Positions 8,312-16,574 of a DNA stretch of 38,614 nt are shown piece after piece. Position 1 is the stretch's first letter, and every line of letters starts with the position of its first letter. Location of the stretch: NCBI GenBank assembly GCA_017503015.1, contig JAFVTX010000006.1, positions 1-38,614 on the forward strand. The letters run 5' to 3'. Both the position numbers and the translations under genes were made by a program. Below the pieces are notes generated by a model. That model saw only the letters and a program-made list of their open reading frames with translations, searched no databases and had not been told where the DNA came from. This DNA comes from Fibrobacter sp. (GTDB taxonomy: Bacteria > Fibrobacterota > Fibrobacteria > Fibrobacterales > Fibrobacteraceae).

Positions 8312-9973
8312 TCACTTCCCCACGAATTTCAAATTGGCGAGCTGTTTCTGAATTTGCTTATCCAGTGTGACACCTTCTTTGGAAAGGGTTTCTAGTTCCT
8401 TGGCGAAGCCCTTTATCTTGGCCTTGAATTCTTCGGGAGTAATCTCTACGTATTCCACCTTGATATCAAAGTATTGGCCTGCGCTCAGACTGTAGCCCTT
8501 TTCCCTGATATCCTTGTATGTCACGGCAACAGAGAAATCTTCCACCGTTTTCTTTTTGCGGAAGGTGGTTACAATCTTCTCGATTTCTTCGGAGCGTAAA
8601 CGACGCTTCTGGTTGTTGCCTTCCTTGTATTCTTCACCAAGCTTGCTGGCATCAATCAAAATCACCTTGTCGGAATCTTTCTTGGGCGATTTGTCGAAGA
8701 ACAGCACAGAAACGTTGGTTCCGGTATTCGCAAACACGTTACTCGGCATGCTGACCACGCCACTAACGATATGCTTGTCGGTAATGTATTCCAGAATTTT
8801 CTTTTCAACACCGGACTTGCTGGTAATAAAGCCCGTAGGGATAACGATTGCGCCCTTTCCTTCGGCCTTTATGGAATTAATCACGTGCTGGATAAAGCAG
8901 GTGTAAATGGCCATCTTGGGTTTGTTGGGGTCAACCTTCTTTACCTTGTTGGGGATTCCCGCCCAAAAGCGGACACTGTCTGCCGCCAGGGTGTCGGAAT
9001 ACTCAGGGAAATCAAGCTTGAACGGCGGATTACTTACCACAAAGTCAAACTTCTTGAGGCTTCCATCCTTTTCTACATGGGCGGGTTCCAAAAGGGTATT
9101 CCCCTGCACCACATTAGGCAAACTGCCTACCAGATTGTTCAAGATTAAATTCAGTCGCAGCATTTCGCTGGACTTGTCCGAAATATCCTGGCTGTAAATG
9201 GAGCAGCGGTCCTCGCCCACCTGGTGCGCAAGCGCCATAAGGAGCGTGCCGGTACCAGCACTGGGGTCGTAACAGGTTGCTCCCTTGTATTCGGTTTCGG
9301 GATCCACCAAAAGTTGAGCCATCACCTGGGCAATTGCTCGGGGAGTAAAGTATTCCGCATACTTACCGCCACCGGCATTGTTGTAATCCTTAATCAGGTA
9401 TTCAAAAATGCCGCTGAAAAAGTCATACTTTTCGTTAAAAACTTCTTCAAAGTTAAATTCCGCGATGTTCTTTACCAACGCCTTGGCAAAATCATCGCGC
9501 TTACCAATGTCAGTGACATAGGGCGTAACGGCAGCAAAGATATTCACCTTCGCCTTGCCCGAAGTCACCACCGAAAACTGGTCCTGGTTATAGGTCGCGA
9601 TATCAACCAAAGTGGAATCTAGCAACGCCGAGAAATCGCCCTGAGTCGAAGCATTGTATAAATGGCTCAAAGTCTGATGCGGCTTGATTAAGGGGATGCC
9701 TCCGCCCATATAAGAGAACAAATCCTCGACTTCTTCGTCGGTAAAGGAATCGTATTCAACATCCCACTTTTCCGCTTTGCTCAAGCGCTTTTTATAAGGA
9801 GTCTTTTGGTTCTTGGCTTCAAAGGCAAACTTGTCGTTAAAGAACTTGTAAAGGAAAATCTCCGTGATTATCTTGTATTCGTTGCCGCCATTTGCAAGGC
9901 CATACGCACCCGTCGTACTTTTAAGGGAATCAATAAGGGCTATGGTTTTGGCTTTGAGTTCTTCGGTGTTCAT
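8312..9973 (-). CDS. hsdM: Type I DNA adenine methyltransferase HsdM
   Basis: The 553-residue protein has an N-terminal HsdM helical domain and an N6-adenine methylase core: SAM motif DPSAGTG (residues 236-242) and catalytic NPPF (315-318). It methylates adenines at the site chosen by HsdS. Length is normal for the family. Its ATG directly follows the TAA of hsdR, so translation is coupled. Both motifs are intact, in contrast with the HsdM-like protein at 14685. Confidence 0.96.
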   Translation of the reverse strand: MNTEELKAKTIALIDSLKSTTGAYGLANGGNEYKIITEIFLYKFFNDKFAFEAKNQKTPYKKRLSKAEKWDVEYDSFTDEEVEDLFSYMGGGIPLIKPHQTLSHLYNASTQGDFSALLDSTLVDIATYNQDQFSVVTSGKAKVNIFAAVTPYVTDIGKRDDFAKALVKNIAEFNFEEVFNEKYDFFSGIFEYLIKDYNNAGGGKYAEYFTPRAIAQVMAQLLVDPETEYKGATCYDPSAGTGTLLMALAHQVGEDRCSIYSQDISDKSSEMLRLNLILNNLVGSLPNVVQGNTLLEPAHVEKDGSLKKFDFVVSNPPFKLDFPEYSDTLAADSVRFWAGIPNKVKKVDPNKPKMAIYTCFIQHVINSIKAEGKGAIVIPTGFITSKSGVEKKILEYITDKHIVSGVVSMPSNVFANTGTNVSVLFFDKSPKKDSDKVILIDASKLGEEYKEGNNQKRRLRSEEIEKIVTTFRKKKTVEDFSVAVTYKDIREKGYSLSAGQYFDIKVEYVEITPEEFKAKIKGFAKELETLSKEGVTLDKQIQKQLANLKFVGK

Positions 9974-12900
9974 TTACACTCCATAACTATTATACTGATT
10001 GATGTATTCATTAGAAATCAGGTTGCTAATGAATTTGCGGTCATCAAGACTTGCAGTCAAATCAAGGTCCATGAACTTGTGGCTTACGCAGCCCAAAATA
10101 TCCTTACGGAGTTTGTCCTCGTTTTCCACAATTCCCGGATTCTTTTCAAACAGGTCGTCGGCAGAGTCCTTGATTTCGATAAGGCTTTTCTGAATTTCGA
10201 ATTCTTCCTTAGCAAGCAAGGGTCTTTCCTTCTTATCGCTTTGGGCACGCACTTCATTTGCTTCTACAATTCGCTTGTGAATGCGGACAAATTTCTCATC
10301 GTCCTTGTAATGGGACTTTAGCGCGCGATTCTTGCGATTGATTTCCTTGATTTTAGACATTACGTCTTTCAAGTAGAAAATGCTGCCTTCGGCTTCAGTT
10401 TTGTCTTTAGGAATGTAGCCGTGTTCCCTGAAATACTTTTTGAATTCTTCAATAAGGTTGACAAACTTGTCTTCTTTCTTATCGAAGTTGGCATCAAATT
10501 CGGCACGGACCTTTTCGGCTTCTTCCCTAAGGCTATTGATGATAATCTTGAGTTCTTCTGAAATGCCCTTGCGGAATTCAAAATCCAGACTATCAAGAAT
10601 CGTATTGATTATGCCCGACACATCTTCGCTATGGTCGTTGCCTTCCTTGAAGTTAATAGCAGCAATACGGCGTTCCACTTCACGCAGCAAAACAGGAATG
10701 CCACCGGGCAGCATGTTCTTATACTTGTCCTGCAGTTCAACGTTCCCGCTGGAACGGATTCTGTTGCCCAGGCCCTTTGCATCTTCAAGAATTTTACGAA
10801 GGTGGTACAAAGGTTCCTTGTCTTCAATTCCATCAATGACTTCGCGGAATTCTTCGTAATTCTCGGTAGGGAAATTCCACAAGAAATCCGTCAGTTCCTT
10901 AATCTGCAGCTTGACTTCTTCGGGATTTTCAATAATCACCTGGCCCGGGTCAGCGGAAAGTTCCAAGCCAGAATCTTCTGTAGTCTTGTTCAGTTCCCGC
11001 AGGTAACGGTCGTTGGTGGCATCAAAGTTTTCCTTGATGTCAACAAAGTCCACCACGTAGCCGTATTTGAAATCCTTATACGGGCGATTGACACGAGTCA
11101 GCGCCTGCAACAAATCGTGACCATCGAGTTTGCGACCAAGATACAACTTTTTCAAGCGGTTTGCGTCAAAACCCGTAAGCAACATTTTATTGACAATCAA
11201 AAAGTCCGTCGTCATGTTCTTCTTGTAGTCAACAATGTATTCCTTGCGTTCCTTCTTGTCTCCTTCGTCATGGAGAATCAGGGACGCCTTCAACGGTTTT
11301 TCAAAGAAAGAAGCGTTGTAATGCATCAGCTTTTCTGCCGCCATGTTTGCGACTTCTTCTCTCTTTTTCTCAATGACGCTTAATGCAAAATCGTAGCGTT
11401 CGTTCCACAACTCAAAAAGTTTACGGGCCTGGTCGTTGGTTTTGCAAACAATCATCGCACCAATAGACTTGTCGTCGCATTCAACGCGGAAAGAGGTAAA
11501 ATCATCGATGATATAATCCAGCAAGGCGTTCAAATACTTTGGATGCTCAATGATTTTATCCTTATCGATATCGCTCTTTTTGACTTGAATCTGGTTTGCC
11601 GAATTGTTTTCAAGCTCATCAAGAATCCCCTGCAAAGTTTCTTTGTAGTGGGTTTCAATGGGTTCACGCATCAACTTAAGCGTGTAACCGTCCGCAATTG
11701 ACTTGTCGTAATAGTAGGTGTGAATGTAATCGCCAAACACGCGCCAGGATTCACGTTCTTCACGAAGCAGCGGAGTGCCCGTAAGGGCGAGCTTTATTGC
11801 ATGTTTGTCGGCACTCAAAAGGTTTGCAAGGAACGCACCTTCGGGATTGTAACCTCGGTGAGCCTCGTCAATAAAGAATATTCGTTGCAGGTTTGTGTTG
11901 TAGCCCGCAGAAATATCTACTGGGGCCTTGTCTTCGGCAAATTTCTGGATATTCACCACGGTGATTTCCAGCCTACCGTCGGCACTTTTTACCAGCTGCG
12001 TATTCTTGATATCTGCCATGAGTTGTGCGCGGTCTTCTACAGTCTGCACAACAAGTCCACGAGCGGCAAACTCGTCGCACGCCTGTTCCATCAGGTCGAT
12101 TCTATCCACGATGAAATAGAACTTGGCGGGAATAGACTTCTTCGCAAAATAGTCGGTGAGGCTCTTTACGGAGTAATAAGCCAAAGCCGTCTTGCCGGAG
12201 CCCTGCGTATGCCAAATGATTCCACTCTTTACGCCTTCATCCAATTTTTTACGGATGGCAAAAGAAGCGAAAAGTTGCTGGTAACGCATTACATGTTTTT
12301 CAAGCGTCTTAATCTTTTCGCCGTCGTCTTTTTCGACAGTCTTTTCTACATAGGCAAAACCATAACGAAGCAGGAACAAGAAACGTTCCTTGCTCAGCAA
12401 CGAAGTCAGAATGCGGTTCGTGGGAGTAGTCACCTTGCAATTCGTAGCATACTCCGGATGGCACTTGAGGGAAAGGCAATTTCTGTGCTTAAGAATCAGT
12501 TTTTCAGTGTCTTCCGAAACCTCTTGATACGAATACTTGGGGCCAAACTTTTCGTCTTCTTCGCGGAACACATTGAAAAACGCTTTCTGCTTACCAATGC
12601 AGGCGTAGAACGCACCCTGGACAGGAACACGATTCGCATTGTCGTATTCTTGATTGTTGCTAAAAATCATCAGCTGGGTGATGTTCAGAAAACGCCTAAA
12701 ACTTTTGTTGGGCAAACGTTTCTGGTTAGTACGGCTTTGCTCGGCAACAATGCCTTCCGCATTATTCGGCTTTTTCACTTCGATAAAAGCCAAAGGCAAC
12801 CCGTTCACAAAACACGTTATATCTGGGCGGAAACTATCACCCGTCTCCTGATTCTCGCAAGGAAGTTCCGTCGTCACGAGCCAGCTATTGTTCTCCGGAT

Positions 12901-13204
12901 TTTCGAAATCAATCAGCTTGATTCCAGAATTCGAAGAAAGCACCTGGTAAAATTCACGACCAAGATCGTCGCTGCCAAGCTTGCTCAACGCAAACTTCGC
13001 AAAAATTTGAAGGTCGTGGAGCTTTTGCTCCGGATTTAAACGAACAAGTGCTTTTAGGAATTCATCGGTAAGAACGTTATTGTTCTTGTCTAGCCTACCT
13101 ACCGGAGTTTCTTCGCCGCATTCAGCAAAATAGGTGTAACCCAAACGGCACAGATGAAGTGCCGCCGGGACCTGAACTCTAGTACATTCGTTAAATCCAG
13201 CCAT
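9974..13204 (-). CDS. hsdR: Type I restriction endonuclease/translocase subunit HsdR
   Basis: A 1076-residue protein with the N-terminal nuclease site SFRPDITCF...FIEVKK (D128, E142, K144 from this start), then a superfamily 2 helicase: Walker A TQGSGKT, DEAH box IDEAHRGYNP, motif III LTGTPLL and later RVNRPYKDF. It translocates and cuts unmodified DNA. The ATG at 13204 begins MAGFNECTRVQVP, typical for the family; an in-frame TTG at 13234 with AAGG nearby would add ten residues. It is first gene of the leftward operon. Length and motifs are complete. Confidence 0.96.
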   Translation of the reverse strand: MAGFNECTRVQVPAALHLCRLGYTYFAECGEETPVGRLDKNNNVLTDEFLKALVRLNPEQKLHDLQIFAKFALSKLGSDDLGREFYQVLSSNSGIKLIDFENPENNSWLVTTELPCENQETGDSFRPDITCFVNGLPLAFIEVKKPNNAEGIVAEQSRTNQKRLPNKSFRRFLNITQLMIFSNNQEYDNANRVPVQGAFYACIGKQKAFFNVFREEDEKFGPKYSYQEVSEDTEKLILKHRNCLSLKCHPEYATNCKVTTPTNRILTSLLSKERFLFLLRYGFAYVEKTVEKDDGEKIKTLEKHVMRYQQLFASFAIRKKLDEGVKSGIIWHTQGSGKTALAYYSVKSLTDYFAKKSIPAKFYFIVDRIDLMEQACDEFAARGLVVQTVEDRAQLMADIKNTQLVKSADGRLEITVVNIQKFAEDKAPVDISAGYNTNLQRIFFIDEAHRGYNPEGAFLANLLSADKHAIKLALTGTPLLREERESWRVFGDYIHTYYYDKSIADGYTLKLMREPIETHYKETLQGILDELENNSANQIQVKKSDIDKDKIIEHPKYLNALLDYIIDDFTSFRVECDDKSIGAMIVCKTNDQARKLFELWNERYDFALSVIEKKREEVANMAAEKLMHYNASFFEKPLKASLILHDEGDKKERKEYIVDYKKNMTTDFLIVNKMLLTGFDANRLKKLYLGRKLDGHDLLQALTRVNRPYKDFKYGYVVDFVDIKENFDATNDRYLRELNKTTEDSGLELSADPGQVIIENPEEVKLQIKELTDFLWNFPTENYEEFREVIDGIEDKEPLYHLRKILEDAKGLGNRIRSSGNVELQDKYKNMLPGGIPVLLREVERRIAAINFKEGNDHSEDVSGIINTILDSLDFEFRKGISEELKIIINSLREEAEKVRAEFDANFDKKEDKFVNLIEEFKKYFREHGYIPKDKTEAEGSIFYLKDVMSKIKEINRKNRALKSHYKDDEKFVRIHKRIVEANEVRAQSDKKERPLLAKEEFEIQKSLIEIKDSADDLFEKNPGIVENEDKLRKDILGCVSHKFMDLDLTASLDDRKFISNLISNEYINQYNSYGV

Positions 13205-13422
13205 AATCTTTAACTCAAAAACCGGCTTGCCCAAGAGGGCAAACCTTATGTTGACAATATACCTTAATAATATGGGGGATAATTCTATGTTTTTGGAGAA
13301 ATAGCGTTTTTCAGGAAAAAAGCTCTCTCCGACATCAGTTTTCGGACGTAACAGACGCCAATAAGTAAAATTATTTTAACTAAATGCTATTTTTGGCCTA
13401 AAAACGGCAAATCATCCACCAT

Positions 13423-13442
13423 TGTTCAAAAACTTTTGAACA
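13423..13442. promoter_or_regulatory. Perfect palindrome, likely operator upstream of the orphan R-M cassette
   Basis: TGTTCAAAA-AC-TTTTGAACA has two perfect 9-base arms. It lies 17 bp upstream of the -35 box of the rightward promoter, and a half copy, TTTGAACA, recurs at 13487-13494 over the -10 edge and expected transcription start. The arrangement resembles a repressor or controller binding region in the 346-bp divergent gap between hsdR and the rightward cassette. No regulator gene is identified beside it. Apart from this and the promoter I see no gene in the gap. Confidence 0.6.
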
Positions 13443-13459
13443 TTTTTATTAAATCGCTA

Positions 13460-13488
13460 TTGACTCGTGCTTTTTGATATTGTATATT
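13460..13488 (+). promoter_or_regulatory. Sigma70-type promoter for the orphan HsdS/HsdM cassette
   Basis: TTGACT (13460-13465), a 17-base spacer and TATATT (13483-13488) make a strong vegetative-type promoter. The transcript would start near 13495, giving a leader of about 56 nt before the ATG at 13551. Confidence 0.75.
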
Positions 13489-13550
13489 TGAACATAGAAA
13501 ATAAATCAAAATTCAAACACAACAACATCAGTAAATCACGAGGCGCCGCC

Positions 13551-14015
13551 ATGAAAAACAACATCCTTAAGTTAGAAATGTTCGAAGCCGTATGCAAGTG
13601 CGGCCACGTCGGGAAATCGCATTACGTAATCATCAGTTTCCCCTTGATGGCGCAGTCCAAGAAAGACGCCGCCAGAATCGCTCGCGGGATGCCGCGCGTA
13701 AAGCACGACTACCAAGATGCCATTTTGAACGTTTTCAATATTGACCAGAAGCGCTACTTTGAACTGCTTGAAACCAACGACCGCGACCCCTATCTTCATT
13801 GCACCTGCATTCAGGATCAGAATATGCTCGACCTGTCTGACCGATTAATGGACGAAGACCGTTCGAATCATTACACTTCCCGCAAAGAAGAAAACAAAAA
13901 GTCATTCTATTGCAACAAGCAAAAAATCCGCAACCAGAAAAAATACATGACTCGTTACTACGACTTTGAGAAAATCAGCAACTACAACACCATTGAATAC
14001 AACGACATTGCATAA
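13551..14015 (+). CDS. Cys-rich 154-aa protein of unknown function, first gene of orphan R-M cassette
   Basis: The start ATG at 13551 follows GAGGCG and lies downstream of the promoter; an in-frame TTG upstream begins at 13467, before the expected transcription start, and is rejected. The N-terminal half has a conserved-looking core: VCKCGHVGKSHYVI, a beta-strand, an Ala-rich helix (SKKDAARIARGM), then PRVKHDYQDAI, and NDRDPYLHCTC. CKC and HCTC together could form a zinc site. The last ~50 residues are basic and low in structure. I believe similar CGHVG/PRVKHD proteins occur near methylase genes in anaerobes but cannot verify this. Function is unknown; it is followed directly by an HsdS-like gene. 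Confidence 0.75.
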   Translation: MKNNILKLEMFEAVCKCGHVGKSHYVIISFPLMAQSKKDAARIARGMPRVKHDYQDAILNVFNIDQKRYFELLETNDRDPYLHCTCIQDQNMLDLSDRLMDEDRSNHYTSRKEENKKSFYCNKQKIRNQKKYMTRYYDFEKISNYNTIEYNDIA

Positions 14016-14026
14016 TGGAGACAACC

Positions 14027-14680
14027 ATGACGAAAAAAAGATTAGGCGACATTTCTAAAATTACCGGTGGCCAAATCACTTCCAGGCTGGAAAAGAAAGA
14101 AATCGACGATCTCTTTGAGATTGTACGCGAATCCGACAAGCCAAAGATTACATGCGAAGCTCTTGTTCTTGTACCCAGAGCAATTTCGAATGGTTTTGTG
14201 GACAAATCTTCTTTGATGAAAATCGTTTGCGAAAAAGAAACCAAAAAAGAACTCGACGCAACGGACTTGACTTCATACGTTGACGAAAGCAAAATTACGA
14301 AAGCAAACACTTTGGTTTTGAAGTTGTCCACGCCGTACGACGCCTGCGTTATCACGAAAGATGACGAGAACCTGATCGTCTCATCTTTTTGCGCATCCCT
14401 GACGCTTACGGATAAAGACGTTGACTTACTTTATGTTCTCGCCTTTTTGAATTCAAAACCATACCAAGACCAAATCAAGGACCTCGCAGCAGGTTCCGCC
14501 ATCCCTTTAATTTCTGTAGGAGCAATCGAAAATGTACAGATTCCTCTTCCGTCTAAAGAGGAACAAAAACAAATTGGAAAGGATTTCATAAACACTATGA
14601 AAAAAATCAAACTCATTAATAAAGTCATCGCTTTGGAAAGCGAAAAAATGAACTCTATTTTCTACGGAATGGAGGGATAA
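14027..14680 (+). CDS. Single-TRD HsdS-like specificity protein
   Basis: The 217-residue product corresponds to half an HsdS: an N-terminal RLGDISKITGG, one target-recognition-like domain, then SAIPLISVGAIENVQIPLPS and the conserved helix EEQKQIGKDFINTMKKI. The ATG at 14027 is chosen over an ATG at 14015 because GGAG sits 6 bases before it. Half-size HsdS proteins can act as dimers to recognise palindromic sites. It lies between the 154-aa gene and the HsdM-like gene and would be its natural DNA-recognition partner. Confidence 0.8.
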   Translation: MTKKRLGDISKITGGQITSRLEKKEIDDLFEIVRESDKPKITCEALVLVPRAISNGFVDKSSLMKIVCEKETKKELDATDLTSYVDESKITKANTLVLKLSTPYDACVITKDDENLIVSSFCASLTLTDKDVDLLYVLAFLNSKPYQDQIKDLAAGSAIPLISVGAIENVQIPLPSKEEQKQIGKDFINTMKKIKLINKVIALESEKMNSIFYGMEG

Positions 14681-14684
14681 GAAG

Positions 14685-15968
14685 ATGGATAAAAATAAAA
14701 GTTTTGCAAATGACTTTATTCACGGAATGCTTCTCAATGGGGCTCCTGATGATCGTTTAATTCCATATTCTGGTGCAAAAAAGACCTTGATTGAATTGCT
14801 TTTTTTCAAAGCAATGATGACAAAGTCTGATTTTGCGAACATGCAAGGTCAAGAAGACTTCAATGTAATGCTCGACTTCATGCGTATGTGCACCTCCGGC
14901 GGAGATGGATACGACGAAGCGATTACAGCAAAGACATTAAACATGTTCGAAAGGAACCACGGACTTCCCTGCGGAACTCTTGAAATAGATTCCTTTAAGA
15001 ATCTTTTGCGTAATCATTGGTATCTCATCCATGAGACTTTCTCTTTAAACATTTCCTCGCTGGAAGGCGATTACGCAACAAGCTTGGCAGATTTAATCAC
15101 CCGTCCTCAAGACAACAAGGACTCCGCGAACACCTATCTTTATTACACAAACGAAAGTCTTCAACAATTAGCAGCAGGAATCCTGAAAGTCAAGAACAAT
15201 GAAACATTTATGGATTGTTGTTGCGGAATGTTTTCTTCAGCGCTTTACAACGACGCAGCAAATTACATCGGCGTTGAATTGGACAAAGAAATTGCCGGCA
15301 TCGCGGCAATGATCCTGATTATGGCCAAGAAGAAATTCAACATCAAACACGAAAACTTCTTGGATTACAAAGATAAAAATGTTGCAGACAAAATTCTTGC
15401 CGATATTCCCTGCGGCACAGGAACGCCCCAAACGGAGAATCGTCCTTACGGCAAAAATACCGAAGCTTATTGTATTGAGAACGTTGTCAACGCTCTTAAA
15501 GATGGCGGCAAGGCTGTAGTCGTCTGCTTTGGATCGATTTTGAGCAAACAGGATTCTTCGAAAAAATTGCGCGAGGCTCTTACGAAAGATCACTTGCAGG
15601 CAGTAGTCGTTTTGCCTCCGATGAGCAATGGCACAAAATCAAATACCAATTTGATCGTTCTGCAAAAAAATTGCCATGCCAAGGAAATCAAGTTCATCAA
15701 CGCATCGAATCTTGACATCAAGAACAAGAACAGATTGACGCTGAACGAATCTGATATATCAGACATCATCAAATGCCTAGATGGCGAAAATGCTAATTGT
15801 TTTTCCGCAAGCATCCCTGTCGAAGATATTTTGAAATCCGATAGCATTTCTTGGACTCCGAACAGCTACGTAAAGGGAGATGAGAAAAGCAAAGGGCGTT
15901 CCATTGAAGAAATTGATAATGATTTGAAAGAAACCTACAAGAAACTTAAAGACTTGTTTCTGAGTTAA
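14685..15968 (+). CDS. HsdM-like protein with degenerate methylase motifs
   Basis: The 427-residue protein follows the HsdM fold: a YYTNESLQQLAA segment in place of the usual YTP, motif I region, a methylase core and a C-terminal helix region (RSIEEIDNDLKETYKKL). Two key motifs are altered. Motif I reads DCCCGMF (177-183) rather than DPxxGxG. The catalytic motif reads DIPC (240-243) rather than NPPF or NPPY, losing the aromatic residue. It may bind DNA without methylating, or use unusual chemistry. No HsdR accompanies it on this strand. GGAGG lies about 10 bases upstream of the ATG. Confidence 0.8.
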   Translation: MDKNKSFANDFIHGMLLNGAPDDRLIPYSGAKKTLIELLFFKAMMTKSDFANMQGQEDFNVMLDFMRMCTSGGDGYDEAITAKTLNMFERNHGLPCGTLEIDSFKNLLRNHWYLIHETFSLNISSLEGDYATSLADLITRPQDNKDSANTYLYYTNESLQQLAAGILKVKNNETFMDCCCGMFSSALYNDAANYIGVELDKEIAGIAAMILIMAKKKFNIKHENFLDYKDKNVADKILADIPCGTGTPQTENRPYGKNTEAYCIENVVNALKDGGKAVVVCFGSILSKQDSSKKLREALTKDHLQAVVVLPPMSNGTKSNTNLIVLQKNCHAKEIKFINASNLDIKNKNRLTLNESDISDIIKCLDGENANCFSASIPVEDILKSDSISWTPNSYVKGDEKSKGRSIEEIDNDLKETYKKLKDLFLS

Positions 15969-15991
15969 TTGTTGTTGTTCATTCTCATAAT

Positions 15992-16018
15992 CGCTCGCCG
16001 ACGGCGGGCGTTTTTTTT
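15992..16018 (+). terminator. Rho-independent terminator after the orphan cassette
   Basis: CGCTCGCC-gac-GGCGGGCG (8-bp stem with one G-T pair) is followed by eight T residues, 24 bp after the stop of the HsdM-like gene. Confidence 0.9.
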
Positions 16019-16028
16019 GCAGTCGGGG

Positions 16029-16068
16029 CGTTGCGGGGTGTCCCCGCTAGAAGGGGTAGCGAGCAACG
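16029..16068. repeat. GC-rich nested inverted repeat
   Basis: CGTTGC (16029-16034) and GCAACG (16063-16068) enclose further GGGG/CCCC arms, so a branched hairpin can form. The first part (GGGGCGTTGCGG) recurs near 17915, suggesting a dispersed intergenic element. It separates the cassette terminator from the toxin promoter. Confidence 0.45.
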
Positions 16069-16116
16069 GAGTGCGAGCGAGGGGAAGGCATTCTCCTCAA
16101 AAAACACCATTACACC

Positions 16117-16145
16117 TTGACATATTATAGCATATATGCTATATT
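16117..16145 (+). promoter_or_regulatory. Promoter with embedded operator for the toxin-antitoxin pair
   Basis: TTGACA (16117-16122), a 17-base spacer and TATATT (16140-16145). A perfect 18-bp palindrome, TATAGCATATATGCTATA (16126-16143), fills most of the spacer and reaches into the -10. A repressor bound there would block RNA polymerase, as expected for autoregulation by the HTH antitoxin downstream. The predicted transcription start (16151-16153) coincides with the toxin GTG codon. Confidence 0.8.
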
Positions 16146-16151
16146 TAATGC

Positions 16152-16574
16152 GTGGAGTTCAAGTTTTTTCCAAATATTCGCAATTATGACCCCGAAAACA
16201 CGGAGCCTAAAGACGAAATAGGTGATGTCGGAAGAGAATTGGAGGATTTGTCAAAGCGGCGTCCCGATCTGTATTTGCGCGTAAAGAGTTTTTTGCTGAT
16301 GTTAAAGAGAGTTTTAGATCTAACTCCGTATTTGCAGAACAGTCAAATTTATAGGTTCCCTAAAGAATATGACGGTCTCTATGAAATGCGGATTCCCAAG
16401 CAGGCGCGAGGTGGTGTCTTTAGAATATATTTTTGTATGTCGTTGCGCGAGTTGAACACTTTGATTTTGTTGTGTGCGGAATTGAAGCATAAAAAGGAAC
16501 CTATGAAATTGGCAACGGCTTTCAGCAAATTGAAGCAATATAGGGAACTTGTCAAACAAGGAGCGATGCTATGA
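16152..16574 (+). CDS. RelE/HigB-like type II toxin
   Basis: The 140-residue protein matches the phage-derived Gp49/HigB type of RelE-fold toxin: a helical N-terminal half, then IYRFPKEYDGLYEMRIPKQ, a strand with RGGVFRIYF, and ILLCAELKHKKEPMK, with basic residues positioned as in mRNA interferases. Such toxins cut mRNA at the ribosome. The start is GTG, placed at the expected transcription start, so the message seems leaderless. Its end overlaps the antitoxin start by four bases (ATGA). Toxin-first order is usual for the HigBA type. Confidence 0.85.
   Translation: MEFKFFPNIRNYDPENTEPKDEIGDVGRELEDLSKRRPDLYLRVKSFLLMLKRVLDLTPYLQNSQIYRFPKEYDGLYEMRIPKQARGGVFRIYFCMSLRELNTLILLCAELKHKKEPMKLATAFSKLKQYRELVKQGAML

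Noticed and set aside
11720-13039. Long + strand open frame opposite hsdR (439 codons)
   Set aside because: It lies entirely opposite a well-supported HsdR with all motifs, has no ribosome site and no recognisable domain.
13251-13283. + strand TTGACA with GATAAT as a promoter
   Set aside because: The spacer is 21 bases; the nearer TAATAT gives 10. The promoter at 13460-13488 has a perfect 17-base spacer.
1-16018. Integrase, insertion sequence or attachment site bounding the defence island
   Set aside because: No transposase, integrase or direct-repeat boundary was seen; the left boundary lies outside the window.
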